From NCBI GenBank assembly GCA_020832105.1, contig JAFIFH010000030.1:1-53414 (forward strand): a stretch of DNA of 53,414 nucleotides, given 5' to 3'. Every line of letters starts with the position of its first letter. Within the stretch, counting starts at the first letter, position 1. Source of the DNA: Idiomarina sp. Its GTDB lineage: Bacteria; Pseudomonadota; Gammaproteobacteria; Enterobacterales; Alteromonadaceae. Below are positions 24,849-33,544 of the stretch, one piece after another. The position numbers were made by a program, and so were the translations under genes. The notes beneath the pieces were generated by a model. That model made no database searches, was not told the DNA's origin, and saw only the letters and a program-made list of their open reading frames with translations.

Positions 24849-25931
24849 ATGAAAAAGAATAAAGAAGCGGTGTATTACGGCGACTACCTGCAGTTGGACA
24901 AATTGCTCGACGCGCAGGCACTGCAAAGCGAAAAATACGCCCAGCCTGCTCATGACGAGATGTTATTTATTGTGGTGCATCAGGCCTACGAGCTTTGGTT
25001 CAAGCAGGTGCTGCATGAACTGCGCTCGGTGCTGGCTATTTTCCGTGCAGACAAGGTCGCTGACGAGTCATTGATGACGGTGGTTCATCGCTTGAATCGG
25101 GTGGGTAAAATCCAGCAACTGCTCAATCAGCAAATTGGTGTGCTGGAGACGATGACACCGCAGGATTTCCTAGAGTTTCGTGATTACCTGGTGCCAGCGT
25201 CTGGCTTTCAAAGCATTCAGTTTAAAGAACTGGAGATTAGCCTTGGTTTGCAGCGCGATACGCGGATTCCTTTTGATCAGCAATCGTTCTATACCCGGAT
25301 TAATCAAACCGACCGGGACTATCTGGCGGATTTAGAACAGCAACCAAGCTTATTTGCCTGTGTGGATGACTGGCTGGCACGCATGCCGTTTCTGGACATG
25401 GATAACTTTGCTTTTGCCGAGCATTTTAAAAATGCCATTGAAGAGAGCCTGGCCAAAGACGAAGGGATTTTACGTAGCAACGAGTTGTTGAGCGAAGAAG
25501 AGCTGCAGGCTGAGCTGAAAGAGCTTGATAGCAGCCGGCAGAATTTTGCGGCGCTGTTTGATGCGAAGCTGTATCAACATATGCAGGAGCAGGGTAGGGT
25601 GCGGCTGTCACAGCGGGCGTTGCAGGGGGCATTGTTTATTAATTTGTATCGCGAAGAGCCGGTGTTTAACCTGCCGTTTCAGGTGCTGAATTGCCTGGCG
25701 GACATGGACGATAATATGACTATTTGGCGGTATCGCCATGCAATGATGGTGCAGCGCATGCTGGGGTCAAAAATTGGTACCGGCGGCTCATCCGGCCATG
25801 ATTACCTGCGCAAAACCACCGAGAAGAACCGCATTTTTACCGATTTACTGAATATGTCCACCTACCTGTTACCCAAAAGCGCATTACCGGCATTACCGGA
25901 CAGCGTGCGCAGCGCCCTGCGCCGCGGGTGA
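24849..25931 (+). CDS. kynA: Tryptophan 2,3-dioxygenase
   Basis: This heme enzyme opens the indole ring of tryptophan to N-formylkynurenine, the first step of the kynurenine pathway. The 360-residue protein has HDEMLFIVVHQAYELWFKQ and LEFRDYLVPASGFQSIQF in the N-terminal part. The heme-ligand histidine is near H297 in WRYRHAMMVQRMLG, followed by the substrate-binding loop GTGGSSGHDYLRKT. It is longer than the roughly 290-residue forms because of a helical insert around 190-260 (LLSEEELQAELKEL), as in the long bacterial and eukaryotic versions. No other kynurenine-pathway gene is in the window. Repeats flank it on both sides. Confidence 0.94.
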   Translation: MKKNKEAVYYGDYLQLDKLLDAQALQSEKYAQPAHDEMLFIVVHQAYELWFKQVLHELRSVLAIFRADKVADESLMTVVHRLNRVGKIQQLLNQQIGVLETMTPQDFLEFRDYLVPASGFQSIQFKELEISLGLQRDTRIPFDQQSFYTRINQTDRDYLADLEQQPSLFACVDDWLARMPFLDMDNFAFAEHFKNAIEESLAKDEGILRSNELLSEEELQAELKELDSSRQNFAALFDAKLYQHMQEQGRVRLSQRALQGALFINLYREEPVFNLPFQVLNCLADMDDNMTIWRYRHAMMVQRMLGSKIGTGGSSGHDYLRKTTEKNRIFTDLLNMSTYLLPKSALPALPDSVRSALRRG

Positions 25932-25965
25932 TTATGTAATGGTTGGATTGCGGTTATGCGTTGTC

Positions 25966-26202
25966 GTAGGTCAGGCTGTGCCTGGCGCCGAGTGATGTTT
26001 AACGTCAGGTACAGACTGGCCTACGAAGTCGGCGGCCTGGCGTGCGGGGTATGGCATGTTGCGTTGTTGGGGCGTCGAGCGCATGGATGCGCGAGCCGAG
26101 CCTACATGGATGTATTTACGGCGTCCCCAACAAGGCATATGCCATGGCCCGCAAGAGCCAGGCATTTCCGCGATAGTTAACGTCAGGCGCAGCCTGACCT
26201 AC
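25966..26202. repeat. Composite: REP pair, long hairpin, REP
   Basis: In order: plus REP 25966-25989, inverse REP 26001-26024 (both somewhat degenerate), the long hairpin repeat 26031-26175, and an inverse REP 26179-26202. The hairpin joins the last REP through GATAGTTAACGTCAGG, the same kind of junction seen in the window's first 200 bases. The block fills the gap between the dioxygenase and priC 3' ends. Confidence 0.88.
26031..26175. repeat. Long imperfect hairpin repeat, full copy 2
   Basis: Almost identical to 13064-13203 across about 140 bp, including arms, the inner GCGCAT-GG-ATGCGC hairpin and the CTACATGGA loop segment. The loop differs by a C-to-T and an A-to-T change (GATGTATTTACGG against GACGTATTAACGG). 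Confidence 0.88.
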
Positions 26203-26208
26203 ACGCCA

Positions 26209-26709
26209 TTACATCGCAATACGCTTCTCTAGCGCGGCGATGGCGCGCTGGCAGCGCAGCAGGCGCTGCTGGCAGGCGATCACCCGTTCCGATTTACCCT
26301 CAGTATCGGCTGCCATTTGTGCTTCGCGCAGGTTATCGGTGAGCCGCCTTTCATATTCATGATGCTTGGCCAACTCTAATTGCAACTGCGTTGCGCGGCT
26401 GGTTTTTTGTGCATGGCGATCAACCGAACTGGCCTTTGCCGGGCGTTTTGCACGGTAAACAGCCTGAATAAAGGCGTTTAATTGTGCATCCACATGCGCC
26501 ACAAACCACTGATAACTCGTTGAATGCTCAGATAGCTGAGAAAGTTTCTGCAGGTTATCGCGGATTTCCTGCAAGTAGTCGCAGCTCTTATCACTGCGAC
26601 ATTGGAACAGCTCGGCGCTAAACCAGTCACGACGCAGGGTCGCGGGCATTGATTCCGACGCTTGGTCAAGAATCTCGAGAAGCCCCTCAATATCTGAATT
26701 GGTATTCAT
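26209..26709 (-). CDS. priC: Primosomal replication protein PriC-like
   Basis: This 166-residue helical protein fits the PriC family, which helps reload DnaB at stalled forks. Supporting features are FSAELFQCRS near residues 29-38, an N-terminal helix with LQEIRDNLQKL and a C-terminal helix HHEYERRLTDNLREAQ. The final helix is CQQRLLRCQRAIAALEKRI, with the spacing of charged and hydrophobic residues typical of the family. Conservation in this family is low, so the assignment is by pattern rather than by a catalytic motif. It is convergent with the dioxygenase gene and separated from it by repeats. Confidence 0.75.
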   Translation of the reverse strand: MNTNSDIEGLLEILDQASESMPATLRRDWFSAELFQCRSDKSCDYLQEIRDNLQKLSQLSEHSTSYQWFVAHVDAQLNAFIQAVYRAKRPAKASSVDRHAQKTSRATQLQLELAKHHEYERRLTDNLREAQMAADTEGKSERVIACQQRLLRCQRAIAALEKRIAM

Positions 26710-27057
26710 TTGTTAACGCCTTTGCAACATGGTTTTGTATGTAATTTAAGCAATTGTCAACTGCGCATAAAAGCATCTGGTCGGACCGATTAATGGAATG
26801 TTAAATCATTGATTTAAAATGAGTTAAATTCAAAAAGTCGCAAAAAACAAACATTAAATCAAAGTTCGACGCTATTTTAATCATCATAGTCCATTGTTCA
26901 TAACAAGGCTTGAACAGGTGGTTGTTTAAGGACCAGCACGTAGCTAGTATCGAACCCCTCAACACAACCACGTGTTGCCAATAGGCGCAAAATAACAAAA
27001 GTGCGCCCAATAAACCAAAAAAGGCACTTATCAATAAGTGATCCAGGGAGATTATCA
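26710..27057. other. AT-rich divergent region upstream of receptor 1
   Basis: This 348-bp non-coding stretch separates priC (minus) from the first receptor (plus). It contains AT-rich tracts (AAATCATTGATTTAAAATG) but no identifiable Fur box or clear promoter. Its last 50 bp form a leader shared with receptor 2. Confidence 0.5.
27003..27057 (+). promoter_or_regulatory. Conserved leader of receptor 1 with hairpin next to the Shine-Dalgarno
   Basis: AATAAACCAAAAAA, then the perfect stem CACTTAT (27025-27031) / ATAAGTG (27034-27040), then ATCCAGGGAG, with the Shine-Dalgarno AGGGAG at 27044-27049. The same order of elements occurs at 30233-30266 before receptor 2. Confidence 0.6.
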
Positions 27058-29883
27058 ATGCACACCAATAGCAAATTAGCGAAATCAGTTCGCTTGGCGC
27101 TGATGTATGGTGCGACAGCAACCGCACTTAGCGGCGCATCTGTTGCCGTGGCCCAAGACGAAGATACGTCAATGGACCGTCCAGAGCGAATTCAGGTTAC
27201 TGGTTCTCGTATCCAGCGCACCGACATGGAAGGCGCTTTACCAGTTACCGTGATTGACCGTGAATCTATTGAAATGTCAGGTGAAATTTCAGTATCTGAC
27301 CTGTTACGTAACACTGCGTTCAACAGCGCAGGTTCGATTCGTCCACAGTCTGGTTCTTCAGCACAGGGCGTAAGCTCAGTTGATATGCGCGGCCTTGGCG
27401 CGAACCGTACCCTTATCTTGGTTGATGGCCGTCGTTTGACTATGTCACCTTCAACCGGTAGCTACCAGGATTTAAACCAGATCCCTATGGCTGCGGTAGA
27501 GCGCATCGAAGTCCTGTCTGACGGTGCATCAGCTGTTTACGGTTCTGACGCCATCGGTGGTGTTATTAACGTGATCACCCGTCGCGATTTCAACGGTGTT
27601 GAGCTGCAACTTGGTGCTGGTGAAGTCAGCGTACCAAGTGAAGGCGGTGATCGTGAGAACGGTAGCCTGGTATTTGGTTCTGCGTCAGACACAACTAGCG
27701 TGATTGGTGGTGTTTCATGGAACCGTCGCGGTATTATCTATGAAAACGCATTCCCATGGGTGACCCCTGGTTCTTCTGTTTACGGTAACAACTTCACTTC
27801 AGCGACAAACCCAGATAACCATTGGGGCTTCCGTACTGAATTAGATGACGCAGGTAACCCAACTGGCAATACTCGCCTTGACGAAGACGGCAACCCGGTA
27901 GCCGTTGCTCCACCGATTCTTGGTATTCCAGGTGGTTGTGGTGGTGACAACTTCATTCCAGGCAGTGTGAACTTCCTGCCAGAGAGCCAGGGTTATAATA
28001 ACCCGGATTTCTACCAGGTTGACCGTTGTCAGTATGACTTTAATGCATCAAATGCAAACGAAGCGTCAACGGGTAACGAATCGGTATTCGTGAAAGTAAA
28101 CCATGACATTAACGATAACTGGGCACTGTTCTCCAACGCCAGTTATGCAGCGACATCGTCGTTTGGTCGTTATGCAGCAGCACCAGACAGCAACGCGTTT
28201 TATGCTGGTCTAGCAACGCCGGTCGACAGCTACAACAACCCAACTAACCCGAACGCATGGTTCTATGACCCGAACAACCCGAATGCAGTTGAGTTCGATT
28301 CAACCGTAGTTGGACCAAATGTTCCAGTTCATCAGTATCACCGTTTCGAAGCCATGGGCAACCGTGACACCAACGTTGATAATGAAAATATCGATTTCCT
28401 AGTCGGTGCTGAAGGTTACATCGGTGATATTTCTGTAGATTTTGGTGCACGTCGTGTACGTAACAAGTCGACTGAAATTGGTAACGGCTACCTGGCGGCA
28501 CAAATCGCTTGGAACAACGTGAACACCTTTAACCCAGGTTATGGCGAAGTTGACGGCGAAACAGTATTTGACCCTGAGCAGTTCCGCACAGGTTACGATA
28601 TTCAGAACCCAGAACTGAACCCTGATGACGTGTTAGCGTCTGGTGTGGTCACAACGTCACGTATCTCTACGTTTGATATCAACGAGTTGTTTGCGTCAAG
28701 CGCGTTTGACCTGTTTGAAATGGGCGGCGGTTTTGCTCAGGCAGCCGTGGGTGTTGAGTACCGTGAAGAGATTTACTCTGACCAGTACGATTCACAGTCA
28801 GAAGCAGGCATGGTTGGTGGTTCTTCTGGTAACTCAGCAGGCGGTGAGCGCGATGTATTCGCAGCCTACGCTGAAGTTGTGATGCCAGTCACTTATGAAC
28901 TGGAACTGACTTTCGCTGGTCGTTTCGATGACTATTCTGACTATGGTAGCGATTTCTCACCAAAAGTTGGTTTCCAATACTCACCTGACATGATCGATGG
29001 CCTGATGGTTCGTGGTTCATATGGTCGTGGTTTCCGTGCACCGTCACTGGATATCCTGACTCAGGCTGACGCGTTCTCTGCTGACAGCGTACGTGACCCG
29101 GCAACTTGTGAAATCCTGACTGGTGACGCTGGCGAACCTTGCCAAATCGATGCATATCGTTTAGCTAACCCTGATCTGGATTCTGAAGAATCAGAGCAGT
29201 TTGCTTTAGGTGTTGTGTATCAGCCAACTGAGTGGGTGAACTTCTCAGTAGATTACTACAACATTGAAATCTCTGACCGTATCGCGTTCTTCGGTTCTCA
29301 GAACCTGCTTGACCGCGAACAAGCTGGCGACCCAATTCCAGCCGGTCTGGGTGTATTCCGTGAAAACCAGGGCGATCGCAACTCGCGTATCACGCAAATC
29401 GATACCGGTTACGGTAACGAAGGTACACTGGAAACTCAGGGCTTAGACATCAACGTACAAACCAACTTCGACTTTGGTGAGTTCGGTATGCTGCGTCAAA
29501 ACCTGCAGTGGGGTCATGTATTTGACTATAAAACTGATGGCGGACGTAACCAGGTAGGCGACCCAAGCCGTCCTGAAAACCGTCTTAACCTGCAAAACGC
29601 ATATACTTATGGTGATTTCGACTTTAGCTGGAACATCAACATGATTGGTAGTGTTGCTGCCGAAGTTGACGCCGGTGAGCAGGTCGGTCACGTAGGTACC
29701 TGGACAACGCATGACTTCCAACTGAGCTACAACACAGCATGGGACGGTCGTATTACTGTCGGTATGCAAAATGCGTTTGAGAAAACACCACAGTTGGTTG
29801 CTTTTGGTAGCCGCGACTACAACTTCAATCTTTACAACGCGTTCGGTCGGGTGACCTACTTCCGATACACTCAGCGTTTTTAA
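27058..29883 (+). CDS. TonB-dependent receptor 1 (paralogue of receptor 2)
   Basis: This 941-residue outer-membrane receptor has a signal peptide (MHTNSKLAKSVRLALMYG to about residue 31, ending SVAVAQ) and a TonB-box-like ERIQVTGSRIQRTDME. The plug domain contains SSVDMRGLGANRTLILVDGRR and SDGASAVYGSDAIGGVINVITR. The beta barrel ends in an aromatic strand (TYFRYTQRF). It imports a nutrient with energy from a TonB complex; the ligand is unknown. Receptor 2 downstream is about two-thirds alike by eye, including signal peptide, plug and C-terminus. ATG 27058 is preferred over the upstream open frame (27001) because AGGGAG lies 9 nt before it. Codon use (CGT, GGT) suggests high expression. Confidence 0.92.
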   Translation: MHTNSKLAKSVRLALMYGATATALSGASVAVAQDEDTSMDRPERIQVTGSRIQRTDMEGALPVTVIDRESIEMSGEISVSDLLRNTAFNSAGSIRPQSGSSAQGVSSVDMRGLGANRTLILVDGRRLTMSPSTGSYQDLNQIPMAAVERIEVLSDGASAVYGSDAIGGVINVITRRDFNGVELQLGAGEVSVPSEGGDRENGSLVFGSASDTTSVIGGVSWNRRGIIYENAFPWVTPGSSVYGNNFTSATNPDNHWGFRTELDDAGNPTGNTRLDEDGNPVAVAPPILGIPGGCGGDNFIPGSVNFLPESQGYNNPDFYQVDRCQYDFNASNANEASTGNESVFVKVNHDINDNWALFSNASYAATSSFGRYAAAPDSNAFYAGLATPVDSYNNPTNPNAWFYDPNNPNAVEFDSTVVGPNVPVHQYHRFEAMGNRDTNVDNENIDFLVGAEGYIGDISVDFGARRVRNKSTEIGNGYLAAQIAWNNVNTFNPGYGEVDGETVFDPEQFRTGYDIQNPELNPDDVLASGVVTTSRISTFDINELFASSAFDLFEMGGGFAQAAVGVEYREEIYSDQYDSQSEAGMVGGSSGNSAGGERDVFAAYAEVVMPVTYELELTFAGRFDDYSDYGSDFSPKVGFQYSPDMIDGLMVRGSYGRGFRAPSLDILTQADAFSADSVRDPATCEILTGDAGEPCQIDAYRLANPDLDSEESEQFALGVVYQPTEWVNFSVDYYNIEISDRIAFFGSQNLLDREQAGDPIPAGLGVFRENQGDRNSRITQIDTGYGNEGTLETQGLDINVQTNFDFGEFGMLRQNLQWGHVFDYKTDGGRNQVGDPSRPENRLNLQNAYTYGDFDFSWNINMIGSVAAEVDAGEQVGHVGTWTTHDFQLSYNTAWDGRITVGMQNAFEKTPQLVAFGSRDYNFNLYNAFGRVTYFRYTQRF

Positions 29884-29942
29884 GCCTGAAGTAGCTACAT
29901 TGCGCAGTGTTTAATTAGCGCGGTAGTATTAGAAATGAAGCG

Positions 29943-29974
29943 AAAGCCGACTCCCTGAAGGAGTCGGCTTTTTT
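29943..29974 (+). terminator. Terminator after receptor 1
   Basis: A 12-bp stem (29943-29954 / 29960-29971, AAAGCCGACTCC with its complement) is followed by a T-run: a strong intrinsic terminator 60 bp after the stop. Confidence 0.93.
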
Positions 29975-30229
29975 GTTGGATCCTTTTTACCGATTGAATA
30001 TTAACCATCAGCAACTGCTTATGTATTGAACAATTGACGGTTTTACACTGAAAAACCCGTATTTAATGGGCTTTCGTTGTTGCAAATATGTTTTCCTTCT
30101 GTTTATTATTGTGTGACGGGCTCGAAATCTTTGTTAAAAAAAGCGCATGAATGTTGCTTAATTGTGGCTTTCCATGCAAGCTAGACGAGATTCGAATACC
30201 AATAACAAGTACAAAGAATGCTTTGTGCG

Positions 30230-30274
30230 CAATAAACCAAAAAAATCACGATAAGTGATCCAGGGAGAACATCC
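30230..30274 (+). promoter_or_regulatory. Conserved leader of receptor 2
   Basis: AATAAACCAAAAAA, then ATCAC (30245-30249) / GTGAT (30255-30259) with loop GATAA, then CCAGGGAG before ATG 30275. It parallels the receptor-1 leader: the stem differs in sequence but sits in the same place. Confidence 0.6.
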
Positions 30275-33001
30275 ATGTACACAAATAGCAAATTAGCGAA
30301 ATCTGTTCGCTTAGCGTTGATGTATGGTGCAACGGCAACATTGTTTGCAGGTACGTCAGCCGCTGTTGCGCAAGACCAAGACGAAGATGCGGTTGACAGA
30401 ACTGAACGCATCCAGGTTACCGGCTCGCGCATCCAAAGAACTGATATGGAACAATCTGTTCCAATTACTGTTATCGACAGAGACGCAATTGACCTGTCAG
30501 GTGAAATCTCGGTAACTGACGTTATCCGTGGTACAACCTTTAACAGTGCCGGTTCATTCCGTCCACAATCTGGTAACGCCGCTCAGGGTACTGCGACCGT
30601 AAACATGCGTGGTCTGGGCTCAGACCGTACATTGGTCCTGCTTGATGGCCGTCGTTTACCTAAAGCACCAGCAACTGGTGGCGGTCAGGATTTGAACGTC
30701 GTACCACTTGCTGCTGTTGAGCGTATTGAAATCCTGTCTGACGGTGCATCTGCGGTCTACGGTTCTGACGCCATTGGTGGTGTAATCAACATCGTTACCC
30801 GTACCGACTTCACCGGTGTCGAAGTTCGCCTGGGTGGTGCTGAAGTTAGCATCCCACGTGAAGGCGGTGACCGTGAAGAAGGTTCAATCGTTTTCGGTAC
30901 AACCAGCGACACCACGCGTGTGATTGGTGGTGTATCGTGGAACAAGCGTGACATTATCTTTGAAAACGCATATGACTGGGTAACTCCAGGTTTCTCTATT
31001 TACGGTAACAACTTTACCGAAATGGACACCTCTGGCGGTTTCCGTTCAGTAACTGGCGACGCTTGTGGTAACACAGAAAACTTCTACTTAGGTGACTCTA
31101 GCGATCCGTTAAGCACTTGTGGTTATGACTTTAACGCAACCAACGCGAACGAAGCATCAACTTCAAACGAAGGTCTGTTCGTTAAAGTTGATCATGAAAT
31201 CAACCGTGACTGGACCATCTTTGCAAACGCTAGCTACTCGAAAGCAAGTTCTTTCGGTCGTTACGCTCCGGCACTGAACGATCCAGGTTCACCGTTGCGG
31301 TCTGATAGTGTGAACAACCCAACTAACCCTGACAGCCCTTATTTCAATCAAAGCGTGTTTGATGGAAATGATAACTTCAGTGGTAACCGTGACGTACTTT
31401 ACTTCCACCGTTTTGCTTCAATCGGTGACCGTGACAGCTACGTAGATGCGACTGCAACTGACCTGTTAGTTGGTGCTGAAGGCCGTTGGGGTAACTTTGA
31501 CATCGACTTTGGCGTTCGTCGTTCACGTTCGAACTCTAAAGATTTAGGCTATAACTACCTGTTACGTTCAGGCGCTGACAGCCTGGTCAATATCACAGCT
31601 GCTGAAGTAGCTGACGGTATAGCTGATCAGGGCGATGACTTTATCTACTACGATCTGGGCGACCCACTAGGGGCTCGTTACACCACTGAAGAGCAGCAAG
31701 CTGCTTATCAGGCAATGATCAACAGCATGAACGTAACTATCGCCCGTGACAGTGACTTCAACCAGGACGAAGTATTTGGTTCTGTTGGCTTTGATGTTGC
31801 AGAAGTTGGCGCTGGTATGATTCAAGCGGTTGTTGGTTTTGAATACCGTGAAGAGAACTACCGTGACCAGTACGATTCACTGTCTGAGGCAGGTGTTGTT
31901 GGTGGTTCAGCAGGTAACTCTGCTGGTGGTGGCCGTGAAGTAACATCTGCGTACACTGAGGTTCTGGTTCCAGTCACTTATGACCTGGAATTCAGCTTCG
32001 CTGCACGTTTCGATGACTACTCTGACTACGGTACTGATTTCTCGCCAAAAGCGAGCTTCCGTTACGAGCCAATGCAAGGCCTGGTCATGCGTGGTTCTTA
32101 CGGTCAAGGTTTCCGTGCTCCAACCTTACCGCAAATCACTATGGCGCCTTCGTCAGGTAACCCGTCAGTGACTGACCCGGCCACATGTTTGAACTTTGGT
32201 CAGGACGCAGACTGTGACGTTCAAGTACGTCAAACAACTCTGGCAAACCCAGACCTTGAGTCTGAGCAATCTGATCAGTGGTCATTAGGTGTTGCATATC
32301 AGCCAGTTGATTGGTTGAGCTTTGCAGTAGATTACTGGAACATCGAAATCACTGACCGTATCGCGTTCTTCGGTGCAGTAGAAATGTTACGTCGTGAAGA
32401 AGCCGGTGAGCCGATTCCTGCCGGTCTGGGTATCGACCGTAACATGGGTGTAGATTTCTCAGGTCAGGTACCAGCAGGTAGCCCGGTTAACCCAATTCTG
32501 GGCGTAACTGGTGGTTACGGTAACGATGGTACTTATGACACTGACGGTCTAGATGTAAACGTTCGCACTAACTTTGATTTTGGTGAGTGGGGTCGTTTAA
32601 CTCAGAACCTGCAAGTTGCGTACACGTTCAATCGTTCAATCGATGGCGGCCGTAACAGCATCAGAAACCCTGGTGAGCCGCGTCACCGTACTACGTTAAA
32701 CAACGTCTACACCTATGGTGACTTCGACTTTGGCTGGAACGTCAATGTAATTGGTAACCAGTACGATGACGTGACTGTGGCTGATGGCGTGCGTACTCGT
32801 GACGGCAACATCGCAACCTGGACGACTCATGACCTGCAGTTAAGCTACAACACTGCATGGGACGGTCGTATCACAGTTGGTATGTTGAACGCGTTTGAGA
32901 AAGCACCACAACTACGTGCTTTCGGTGGTCGTTCATACAACTTCAACCTGTATGATGCGTTTGGTCGTGTAAGCTACATTCGTTACACTCAACGTTTCTA
33001 A
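30275..33001 (+). CDS. TonB-dependent receptor 2 (paralogue of receptor 1)
   Basis: This 908-residue receptor has signal peptide MYTNSKLAKSVRLALMYG, nearly the same as in receptor 1. It has the TonB-box-like ERIQVTGSRIQRTDME, the plug (TVNMRGLGSDRTLVLLDGRR; SDGASAVYGSDAIGGVINIVTR) and the terminal strand SYIRYTQRF. Differences from receptor 1 concentrate in barrel loops (for example residues around 250-290 and 420-480). That is expected if duplication was followed by divergence in ligand choice. Its own terminator separates it from the TonB2 operon that follows. Confidence 0.92.
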   Translation: MYTNSKLAKSVRLALMYGATATLFAGTSAAVAQDQDEDAVDRTERIQVTGSRIQRTDMEQSVPITVIDRDAIDLSGEISVTDVIRGTTFNSAGSFRPQSGNAAQGTATVNMRGLGSDRTLVLLDGRRLPKAPATGGGQDLNVVPLAAVERIEILSDGASAVYGSDAIGGVINIVTRTDFTGVEVRLGGAEVSIPREGGDREEGSIVFGTTSDTTRVIGGVSWNKRDIIFENAYDWVTPGFSIYGNNFTEMDTSGGFRSVTGDACGNTENFYLGDSSDPLSTCGYDFNATNANEASTSNEGLFVKVDHEINRDWTIFANASYSKASSFGRYAPALNDPGSPLRSDSVNNPTNPDSPYFNQSVFDGNDNFSGNRDVLYFHRFASIGDRDSYVDATATDLLVGAEGRWGNFDIDFGVRRSRSNSKDLGYNYLLRSGADSLVNITAAEVADGIADQGDDFIYYDLGDPLGARYTTEEQQAAYQAMINSMNVTIARDSDFNQDEVFGSVGFDVAEVGAGMIQAVVGFEYREENYRDQYDSLSEAGVVGGSAGNSAGGGREVTSAYTEVLVPVTYDLEFSFAARFDDYSDYGTDFSPKASFRYEPMQGLVMRGSYGQGFRAPTLPQITMAPSSGNPSVTDPATCLNFGQDADCDVQVRQTTLANPDLESEQSDQWSLGVAYQPVDWLSFAVDYWNIEITDRIAFFGAVEMLRREEAGEPIPAGLGIDRNMGVDFSGQVPAGSPVNPILGVTGGYGNDGTYDTDGLDVNVRTNFDFGEWGRLTQNLQVAYTFNRSIDGGRNSIRNPGEPRHRTTLNNVYTYGDFDFGWNVNVIGNQYDDVTVADGVRTRDGNIATWTTHDLQLSYNTAWDGRITVGMLNAFEKAPQLRAFGGRSYNFNLYDAFGRVSYIRYTQRF

Positions 33002-33023
33002 AAGTTGATTTAGCCGAATCCAT

Positions 33024-33057
33024 AAAATGCTAACCCTTGCGGGTTAGCATTTTTTTT
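33024..33057 (+). terminator. Terminator after receptor 2
   Basis: Stem AAAATGCTAACCC (33024-33036) with GGGTTAGCATTTT (33041-33053), loop TTGC, and continuing Ts: intrinsic terminator 23 bp after the stop. Confidence 0.93.
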
Positions 33058-33544
33058 GGCTCGAATTCCATGACAGACTAACAGGAATCCAGGAATCAAA
33101 AAATTAACAACTTATTTACGCGTCGGTGCATTCACCGCCGTCCTTCGGCCTAATTCTGCTCATCTGACCTGATATATTTCTATTGCAAATGAAGACGTCT
33201 AGCGCGACGCCTTATTCCATCGAGTGTTAAGGCTGTTAGCTTGCGAACTAGTGGGTTGTTAATTTAGTGTTTTCAATTGTCTGCGCTAAACTGATTAAGC
33301 TAGCATTTGTTAATGCCTCCAAAGACGCCGTGTGTGTGGGTTTTATGTCATATTTTGGCTGTTGACACTCGGCAGGCATAGTGAGAGTATTCTAGTCATT
33401 GCCCTTTTCGCCTAAGGGCAGCTGCAAGTGTAGAAAACGTTATTTCATCACTCACATAAACTGGGTTTCAGCGAGTTCACTCGTACCAAATGGTAAAGAT
33501 GTTCACCGCTGAAGCATAAAGTTAAGCCAAATTGGTTGGGAACT
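33058..33544. other. About 490-bp regulatory gap before the TonB2 operon
   Basis: No gene is visible. It contains a probable promoter (TTGACA at 33362-33367 with GAGTAT 17 bp downstream) and a perfect 7-bp leader stem-loop TGCCCTT (33400-33406) / AAGGGCA (33414-33420). The transcript leader would be about 150 nt, long enough to hold regulation. No Fur box was recognised. Confidence 0.6.
33362..33420 (+). promoter_or_regulatory. Probable TonB2-operon promoter and leader stem-loop
   Basis: Consensus -35 TTGACA at 33362-33367, candidate -10 GAGTAT at 33385-33390 (TATTCT slightly later is an alternative), and a TGCCCTT / AAGGGCA hairpin at 33400-33420. Confidence 0.5.

Larger units (their letters stand above)
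29884..30274. other. 391-bp gap between receptors 1 and 2
   Basis: Holds the receptor-1 terminator and, near its 3' end, the shared leader of receptor 2. A promoter must lie between about 29980 and 30220, but no consensus pair stands out. No gene or REP is visible. Confidence 0.6.
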
